From positions 1 to 64,000 of the forward strand of contig NZ_JABVEC010000015.1 of the NCBI RefSeq assembly GCF_014323705.1: DNA of 64,000 nucleotides, in the 5' to 3' direction. The translations under genes were made by a program, and so were the position numbers. The notes beneath the pieces were generated by a model. The model searched no databases. It worked only from the letters and a program-made list of their open reading frames with translations, and had not been told where the DNA came from. Positions 45,801-52,300 of the stretch are shown piece by piece. Position 1 is the first letter of the stretch. The number at the start of each line of letters is the position of its first letter. The stretch comes from Actinomadura alba (GTDB lineage Bacteria; Actinomycetota; Actinomycetes; Streptosporangiales; Streptosporangiaceae).

Positions 45801-48800
45801 CGGCCGACCTGACAGACGGCACGACAGACGGCACGGCCGACGGTACGGCGGGCGGCGGTGGCGTCCTCGAATACCTCGGGCGGGTCGACCGGCAGGTCAA
45901 GATCCGCGGCAATCGGATCGAGCTCGGCGAGGTCGAGGCGGCGCTCGCCCGTGAGCCCGGCGTCGCCGCCGCCGCGGTGGCCGGTCGTCACGACGGCCCG
46001 GGTGCGGCGCGGCTCGTGGGCTACGTCGTACCGCGGCCCGGGACGCGGCCCGACGCCGACGGGCTGCGGACCGGACTGGCGGCGTCGCTGCCGGCACCGA
46101 TGGTGCCGGACGCCTTCGTGCTCCTCGACGAGCTGCCGCTGACCCCGAGCGGCAAGATCGACCGCGACGCCCTGCCCGCCCCGGCGCCGGTGCGCACGGT
46201 GACCCGGGCGCCCGGCGACGAGCGCGAGCGGCTGCTCTGCGAGATCTACGCCGATGTGCTCGGGCTGGCCGACGTGGGTCCCGACGAGGACTTCTTCGTG
46301 CTCGGGGGCGACAGCATCCTGTCCATCACGGTCGCCGGGCGGGCGCGTGCCGGCGGCCTCGACCTCAGCCCGCGCGATGTGTTCGAGCGGCGGACCCCGG
46401 CGGCGCTCGCCGCGACGGCCCGCACGGGGTCTCCGGCCGGCTCCGGTCGCCTGGGAGCGGCCGGTGCGAGCGGGCCGGCCCGCGATCTGGTGACCCTCAC
46501 CGAGGAAGAGCTCGACCGGGTACGGAACGTCAGCCCGGTGCCGGTCGAGGACATCTGGCCGCTGTCGCCGCTGCAGGAAGGGCTGTTCTTCCACTCCAGC
46601 TACGACCGGCACGCCCTCGACGTCTACACCGCGCAGGTGGCCCTCGACTTCGCGCACCGCGTCGACGCCGACCGGCTGCGCGCGGCGTGCGCGACGCTGC
46701 TGGCGCGCAACGCCGGCCTGCGCGCCGGATTCACCAGCGACGGGCTTACCCGGCCGGTGCAGTTCATCGGCACCGACCCGGAGCCGCCCCTGCAGGTCGT
46801 CGACCTGACCTCGCTGCCCGAGGGCGACCGGCTGGCTCACGCCGAGCGGATCATGGCCGAGGACCGCACCCGGCGCTTCGACCTGGCCGACCCACCGCTG
46901 TGCCGGCTCATCCTCATCCGGCTGGCCCCGGAACGCGACCGGCTCGTGGTCGCCCACCACCTCATGTTGTGGGACGGGTGGTCGGCGCGGTTGTTCGTCG
47001 AGCAGCTCATCACCCTCTACGACCGGAACGGCGACGACCGGGGACTGCCCCGGCCCGGCTCCTACCGCGACCACCTCGCCTGGCTGGACGAGCAGGACAC
47101 CGCCCTCGCGGCGGACGCGTGGCGCCGCGCGCTGTCGGGCCTGCGGGAGCCGACCCTGGTCGACCCGGCCGACCGCGGCCTCGAGCCGACCATTCCCGAG
47201 CGCCTCTCGGCCGAGCTTCCGGCGCGGGTCGGCGAACGCCTGCGCGATCAGGCGCGTCGGCACGGGCTCACCCTCAACACCGTGCTCAACGCCGCCTGGG
47301 CGCTCGTGCTGTCGGACGCCGTCGGCCGTACCGACGTGGTCTTCGGCACCGCCGTGGGCGGCCGGCCGGCGGCCGTGCCCGGCGCCGACCAGATCATCGG
47401 GATGTTCCTCAACACCGTCCCGGTACGCGTCACGCTCGACCCGCGCGAGACCGCACTCGACCTCCTGCGGCGGATCCAGGCCGAGCGCGCGGAGCTCATG
47501 CCGCATGAGTACCTCGGGCTCGGCGACATCCAGCGCGAGAGCGGGCACGGCCGGCTCTTCGACACGCTCTACGTCCTGCAGAACGTCGGCGGCGAGGACA
47601 CCTTCGCGGAGCTGCGGGACGGGCACGGCGTCATTGAGGTCGGCGGCGTGGACGCCACGCACTATCCGCTCACCCTGGTCGTGACCCCCGGCGAGCGGCT
47701 GCGGGTGATGCTCGCGCACCGGTCCGACGTCATCGGGGCCGGAACCGCGACGGCCCTGCTGACCCGATTCACGACCCTGCTCGGGAGGCTGGCCGCCGAC
47801 CTCACGGCGCGGGTGGGTGAGCTGGACCTCCGTACGCCGGACGAACGCAGGGAGCTCGCCGCCGAGCGCGACGCCACCGCGCGGCCGCTGGTGGACGAGA
47901 CCGTCGCCGAGCTGCTGGAGGCGCAGGCGGCCCGAACCCCCGACGCGGTGGCGCTCGTCTTCGGCGAGCAGACCTTGACGTACGCCGAGCTCGACGCCCG
48001 GGTCAACCGGCTCGCGCGGCTGCTGCTGGCCCGCGGCGCCGGTCCCGAGCGGGTGGTGGCGCTGGCCCTGCCGCGGTCGGCCGACATGGTCGCGGCGCTG
48101 TTCGCGGTGCTCCGTACCGGCGCCGCCTACCTGCCGATGGACCTCGACCACCCGGCGGAGCGGCTCGCGCACATGCTCGCCGACACGGCGCCGGCATGCG
48201 TGCTGTCGACGGCGGCCGTCGCCGCGTCGCTCCCGGGCAACGTGCCGCGGCCGGTGCTGCTCGACGATCCGGCCACCGCCGCCGAGCTGGCTGCGGTCCC
48301 GGCCGGCGCGCTGACCGGCGTCGAGCGGGCGGAGTTCGCGCGCACCCGGCCCGGCCGGATGGAGCACCCCGCGTACATCATCTACACGTCCGGCTCGACC
48401 GGGCGTCCCAAGGGCGTGGTCACGCCTTATTGGGGCCTGACGAACATGCAGCTGAACCACCGGGAGGCCATCTTCGATCCCGCGGTGGCGTCGGCCGGCG
48501 GGCGGCGGCTGCGGGTGGCCCACACGGTGTCCTTCGCCTTCGACATGTCGTGGGAGGAACTCCTGTGGCTGGTCGAGGGGCACGAGGTGCACATCTGCGA
48601 CGAGGAGCTCAGGCGGGACGCCGAGGCGCTGGTGGCCTACTGCGACCGGCACCGCGTCGACGTCGTCAACGTCACGCCCACGTACGCCCACCACCTCATC
48701 GAGCAGGGCCTGCTGACCGGCGACGACCGGCCGGACGCCGCGGACGCCGGCGACGACTCGGGCGGCTCGAGCGGCTCAGACGATCCGGTCGGCGCGGCCG

Positions 48801-49324
48801 GCGCGGGCGGGTGGCGGCACCGGCCCGTGCTGGTCCTGCTGGGCGGTGAGGCGGTGCCGACACGGTGTGGACCCGCCTGCGCGAGACAGAGGGAACGGCC
48901 GGGTACAACCTGTACGGGCCGACGGAGTACACCATCAACACGCTGGGCGCCGCGACCGCCGACAGCGTCACGCCGACCGTCGGGCGGCCGATCTTCAACA
49001 CGCGTGCCTACGTGCTCGACACCTGGCTGCGGCCGGTGCCGCCCGGAACCCCGGGAGAGCTGTACATCGGCGGCGTCGGACTGGCCCGCGGCTACCACCG
49101 CCGACCCGGCCTCACCGCGGACCGGTTCGTCGCCGACCCGTTCGCCGCCGTGCCCGGCGCCCGCATGTACCGGACCGGAGACCTGGTGCGGCGCGCGCCC
49201 GACGGAAACCTCGACTTCCTCGGCCGCACCGACGACCAGGTCAAGATCCGGGGCTACCGGGTCGAGCCGGGCGAGATCGAGGCCGCCCTGTCCGAGCATC
49301 CCGAGGTGGCCCACGCCGCGGTGA
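39857..49324 (+). CDS. Siderophore NRPS, part 1: A-MT-T-C-A-T-C-A(first half), frameshifted
   Basis: GTG 39857 is preferred (GGAAAGG six bases upstream); ATG 39806 adds 17 unlikely residues. Layout by residue: A1 about 35-490, with an N-methyltransferase inserted at about 505-770 (VLEIGVGSGLIL), end of A1 to 1000, T1 (LGGDS, Ser1043), C2 1116-1550 (HHIVADGWS), A2 1570-2110, T2 (Ser2153), C3 2226-2665 (HHLMLWDGWS), and A3 from 2680. There is no starter C domain, so residue 1 is loaded freely and N-methylated. At base 48859 one G is missing (CCG-ACA for CCG-GAC), so everything after about residue 3001 is out of frame. The true gene continues at 48865. The A3 pocket residues Asp-Met-Glu-Asn-Leu-Gly-Leu-Ile-Asn match the known N5-hydroxyornithine code. 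The A1 pocket reads roughly DVWILAAVN and A2 DPLTFGVVQ, neither assigned confidently. Confidence 0.9.
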   Translation: MSVDEEMTGGRRALTGEELHRILVDWNDTECRVPPATLPELFETQVQRNPDAVALVFEDTELSYAELNARANRLAHELIGRGVGPERVVALALPRSVQMTVAELAVLKAGGAYLPIDHDHPAERIAFMLADAGPACLVTTAALTGRVPDTATPCLVLDDPRTAAEVAARPGADPADADRLGPLSVLNAAYVIYTSGSTGRPKGVVLSYTGVAKLVATQTERFGVGPDSRILQFASPGFDVAFWDLCLGLLSGGRLVVVPSERRVPGTPLADYAREHGVTFMILPPALLAAMPEDCALPEHATLLAGTERVSPELVARWGRGRRMFNAYGPTEATVNSTLGECDPDTRTGPSVPIGRPDPGTRVYVLDAALRPVPAGTEGELYLGGLGLARGYLGRPGLTAERFVADPFGTPGERLYRTGDLVRWRADGRLEFIGRSDDQVKIRGYRIEPGEIESILEAHSSVAQAAVLAREDRPGEKRLTAYIVPAAGRRSGPDRDERREREQVGAWKGLHELLYTAARSEGLAENFTGWNSTYDGMPIPLEEMRAWRDAAVERIAALRPRRVLEIGVGSGLILSRVAPGCDAYWGTDVSEEAIETLRRQVAEVPELTGRVELRAQPAHVFDGLPDGFFDTVVVNSVAQYLPSAGYLADVLREAVRLLVPGGSVFVGDVRNLRLLRCLRSAVELRRRDAEATEGADPAVRSAVDQAVSREGELLLDPDFFPALRRAVADIDGLDLRVKRGRHHNELTRYRYDVVLRKRPGTAGRRRGPHLAMPEHVLRWAQGIGGLTELAAWLTERRPGRLRLTEVPNARLTEDLEALRALIPDDHAHGSSGGVSWTAVDPEDLYDLGAELGYQVAVTWSGRSADGRLDAVFTDGVFTDSGMRAGDDGAAEHNAGGREYVRDDDAGYGDPHGGGYDEAYGLGYDEVYRPGRASSAKTHLSSLANVPAGFRDVGTLMKTLRSYALDRLPEYMVPSAFVPLDRLPVTTSGKLDRRALPAPDLSALTTGTRPRDAREELLCTLYAEVLGLPRVGVDDDFFALGGDSIVAIRLLIGARNAGLSLTPGDVFRHRTVAALAAAIGDRPVHGDAVDERRDARGAGGGGGDAVRGVDGAEGADPPDPGGELPLSPLQEGFFYHAVADESGAEVYVVQQTAELRGPVDAPALRRAAQALLARHDALRSGFRRHPDGRVVQFTADAVALPWREADLSGGDEPTRAQRFEALTAEERARPFDLGRPPLLRCVLVRHAPDRHVLILVFHHIVADGWSVPIMLRELLALYAPDGETPRLPPVTPYREYLGRLASRDRDAAREAWRAALAGLDGPTRLVSAGPERGARTARPERIRIDLPEELTAGLVARARERGLTLNTLVQGAWGLLLGRLTGHGDVVFGTTVSGRDADVDGIEAMVGLFINTLPVRMRWRPGGSLGATLERLQAEQVELLDHQHLGLAEIQRLTGQVDLFDTLVVFENYASAGDLRDRTGTLEITGQEFTSSGHYPLALIVLPGRRLGLRFEHDAGRLGRAAVERIAERLTRILAAVAADPDRPVASVDLLSADESRLESAVLTGAERRVPHATLADAFESRAARCPNATALVSGGERVTYAELDRRAETLAERLRASGAGPEAVVAVAVPRSAELIVALLGVLKAGAAYLPIDVDHPADRVAFMLSDSAASIAVTTADTAARLPEGGPARLLLDAGADAATAGEPVSGQPAPRHGGRALPNHPAYLIYTSGSTGRPKGVLVAHRAIMSQLTWMRATFPLDADDRVLHQMSAGFDPSILEIFWPLIEGAAVVPARPDGHRDPAYLARLVRDERVTTMTLVSSMLAPFQRAAAREDAGEAGDEVDGLPDLRRVFTGGDALTGEVADRWRDLTGVPLYNVYGPTETAVQVTYWQHDQGGRTAVPIGRPVWNTRLRVLDDCLRPVPAGAPGELYIAGAQLARGYHARPGATAERFVADPFGGPGERMYRTGDLVRWRAGTEPNGRAADLTDGTTDGTADGTAGGGGVLEYLGRVDRQVKIRGNRIELGEVEAALAREPGVAAAAVAGRHDGPGAARLVGYVVPRPGTRPDADGLRTGLAASLPAPMVPDAFVLLDELPLTPSGKIDRDALPAPAPVRTVTRAPGDERERLLCEIYADVLGLADVGPDEDFFVLGGDSILSITVAGRARAGGLDLSPRDVFERRTPAALAATARTGSPAGSGRLGAAGASGPARDLVTLTEEELDRVRNVSPVPVEDIWPLSPLQEGLFFHSSYDRHALDVYTAQVALDFAHRVDADRLRAACATLLARNAGLRAGFTSDGLTRPVQFIGTDPEPPLQVVDLTSLPEGDRLAHAERIMAEDRTRRFDLADPPLCRLILIRLAPERDRLVVAHHLMLWDGWSARLFVEQLITLYDRNGDDRGLPRPGSYRDHLAWLDEQDTALAADAWRRALSGLREPTLVDPADRGLEPTIPERLSAELPARVGERLRDQARRHGLTLNTVLNAAWALVLSDAVGRTDVVFGTAVGGRPAAVPGADQIIGMFLNTVPVRVTLDPRETALDLLRRIQAERAELMPHEYLGLGDIQRESGHGRLFDTLYVLQNVGGEDTFAELRDGHGVIEVGGVDATHYPLTLVVTPGERLRVMLAHRSDVIGAGTATALLTRFTTLLGRLAADLTARVGELDLRTPDERRELAAERDATARPLVDETVAELLEAQAARTPDAVALVFGEQTLTYAELDARVNRLARLLLARGAGPERVVALALPRSADMVAALFAVLRTGAAYLPMDLDHPAERLAHMLADTAPACVLSTAAVAASLPGNVPRPVLLDDPATAAELAAVPAGALTGVERAEFARTRPGRMEHPAYIIYTSGSTGRPKGVVTPYWGLTNMQLNHREAIFDPAVASAGGRRLRVAHTVSFAFDMSWEELLWLVEGHEVHICDEELRRDAEALVAYCDRHRVDVVNVTPTYAHHLIEQGLLTGDDRPDAADAGDDSGGSSGSDDPVGAAGAGGWRHRPVLVLLGGEAVPTRCGPACARQRERPGTTCTGRRSTPSTRWAPRPPTASRRPSGGRSSTRVPTCSTPGCGRCRPEPRESCTSAASDWPAATTADPASPRTGSSPTRSPPCPAPACTGPETWCGARPTETSTSSAAPTTRSRSGATGSSRARSRPPCPSIPRWPTPR

Positions 49325-52300
49325 TCGCCGACGGCTCCGGCCCCGGCTCCGTCAAGCGCCTCATCGGCTACGTGGTCCGCCGGGGCGAGGGGACCGATCC
49401 GGGTGAACTCGCGGACACGGCGGACGGTGTGACCGGTTCGACCGGTGGTGCGGACGGCTCGGCCGACGGCGCGTTCACGGCGGCGCTGCGCGCGCACCTG
49501 AAGGCGCGCCTGCCCGACTACATGGTGCCGGCCGCCCTCATGCCGGTCGAGCGGCTGCCGCTGACGGTCAATGGCAAGCTCGACGTCGCCGCGCTGCCCG
49601 CGCCGGCGGTGACGGCGTCCGCGCGGAGCCGCCCGCCGCGCTCACCGCAGGAGAGGATCCTCTGCGAGCTGTTCGCCGAGGTCCTCGGTCTCGGCGACGA
49701 CGCCCGGGTGGGGATCGACGACGGCTTCTTCGACCTCGGCGGCCACTCGCTGCTGGCCACCCGGCTGATCAGCCGGGCGCGCACGGCACTCGCCGCCGAG
49801 CTCGCGATCCGCGACCTGTTCGAGGCTCCGACCGTCGCCGAGCTGGTCGTCCGGGCCGGTGCGGACGGCGGGCCGGCCCGCCCCGCGCTGACCCGCGGGA
49901 CCGCCGCCGACCGGCCGGCCGAGCCGCCGCTGTCGTTCGCGCAGCGCCGGCTGTGGCTGCTGCAGCAGATGGACGGCGCTTCGGCGGCGTACAACTTCCC
50001 GCTGGTCGCCCGGGTGCGGGGGGCGCTCGACGTCCCCGCGTTCCGCGCCGCGCTCGGCGACGTCATGGAACGGCACGAGGCCCTGCGCACCCTCATCGGC
50101 GAACGCGAGGGCGTGCCGTACCAGCGCGTGCTTCCGGCCGGTGAGGCACGGCCGGTGGTCGAGGTGATCCCGGCCGCCGAGGTTTCCGAGCAGCCCGGGG
50201 GAGTGGCCCGGCTGGTCCGCGACGCCGTCGCCCGGCCCTTCGACCTGGCCACCGAGCCGCCGCTGCGCGTGACGATCGCCGAGACCGGCCCCGACGAACA
50301 CGTCATCGTGCTGTTGCTGCACCACATCACGACGGACGAGTGGTCGGACCGGCCGTTCCTCAGGGACCTGGGCGAGGCCTACGCCGCCCGCCGGAGGGGC
50401 GGCGCTCCCGGCTGGACTCCGCTGCCGGTCCAGTACGCCGACTACACGCTTTGGCAGCGGCGGCTGCTCGGTGACCTCTCGGATCCGGGCGGCCTGGCCG
50501 CCCGCCAGCTCCACTACTGGCGCGAGACTCTGAGCGGAGCCCCCGAGCAGCTGGAGCTGCCCGCCGACCGCGCCCATCCGGCGCGGCCCGCGTCGCACGG
50601 CGGCGATCTCGAGGTCGAGCTCGACCCGGAGTCGTGCCGGGGACTGCGGCGGCTGGCCCGCGAGACCGGGGCGAGCATGTTCATGGTGCTGCAGGCGGCG
50701 GTGGCCGCGCTTCTGCACCGGCTGGGCGCGGGCGAGGACATCCCGCTCGGCGCCCCGGTCGCCGGCCGGACCGACGACGCGCTCGACGACCTCGTCGGCT
50801 TCTTCGTCAACACGCTCGTGCTGCGCACCGACGTCTCGGGCGACCCGAGCTTCACCGAGCTCGTCGCCCGGGTGCGCGAGACGGACCTGGCCGCGTTCTC
50901 CCACCAGGACGTGCCGTTCGACGCGGTCGTCGAGGCGGTCAACCCGGCACGCTCACCCGGCCGTAACCCCCTCTTCCAGGTCATGGTCGGCTACCGCAAC
51001 CGCATCGGCGGCGGGTTCGAGCTGGCCGGGCTCGACGTCGAAGAGGAGCACTTCGAGACCGAGACGGCCAAGTTCGACCTGGTGTTCTCCTTCGCCGAGG
51101 ACGGTGCCACGGGCCGGATCGCCTGCCTGCTGGAGTACCGCACCGACCTGTTCGACCGGGCGACCGCCGAGGGTCTCGGTGACCGGTTGAGCCGGCTGGT
51201 CGACGCCGTGGCGGCCGACCCGGCGGTGGCGGTGAGCCGGATCGACGTGCTCGGCCCCGCCGAGCGGCACCGCGTGGTCGAGGTCTTCAACGCGACGGAC
51301 CGGTCGGTGCCCGAGGCGTCGCTGCCGGCGCTGTTCGACCGGCGGGTCGCCGAGACACCGGACGCGATCGCCGCGGTCGACCGGGCGAGGTCGGTGACGT
51401 ACGCGCGGCTGGACGCCGAGGCCGAGCGTGTGGCGCGGAGGCTGGAACGGCACGGGACCGGCCCCGGGAGCGTCGTCGGCGTCGCCGTGCCCCGGTCGGT
51501 CGAGATGGTCGCGACCGTGCTCGGCGTGCTGAGGCTCGGAGCGGCGTACCTGCCGTTGGACCTGACGCATCCCGCCGACCGCATCGCGTACATGCTGGCC
51601 GACTCCGGTGCTCGGCTGGTCGTCGCCACCGAGAGCGTGACCGGGCGGATCCCCGAGGTCGAGAACGTGAGCCGGCTGCTGCTCGACGACCCGGACGGCG
51701 CTGGGGACGGGTACGGCGCCGTCGAGGGCGGGGACGTCCAGGCGAGTGAGTCGCGCGGCGCGGAGGTCCCGCTCGATTCCGCCGCCTATGTCATCTACAC
51801 GTCCGGGTCGACCGGCCGGCCGAAGGGCGTCGTCGTCCCGCACGAGGGGATCGGCAGCCTGGTCGCCACCGCCGTCGACCGGATGGGCGTCGAGGCGAGC
51901 AGCCGGGTGCTGCAGTTCGCGTCGGTCGGCTTCGACGTGGCCGTCTTCGAACTGGCGATGTCCCTGTGCACCGGCGCCCGCCTCGTCCTCATGCCGGACG
52001 AGGCGCGGGTCGCGGGCCCGGCGCTCACCGACTTCATCCGCGAGCAGGGCGTCACGCACATGATCCTGCCCCCGTCGCTGGTGTCGGCGCTGCCGGCCGG
52101 CTGCGAGCTGCCCGAGGGCTCGACCGTGCTGGTCGGCACCGAGACCGTCCCCCCGGAGGTCGTCGACCGGTGGGCCGAGCGGCTGAACCTGTTCGTCGCG
52201 TACGGGCTGACCGAGGCGACGGTGAACTCCACGCTCTGGACGGCCGAGCGGGGCCGGCGGGGCGCGGTGCCGATCGGCCGTCCCGACCCGAACACCCGCG

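Noticed and set aside
39689..48694. A 3,001-codon open frame on the minus strand opposite the NRPS
   Set aside because: It is the mirror of highly GC-biased third positions in the plus-strand NRPS. It is Arg/Gly/Pro/His-rich, low-complexity, and matches no domain.
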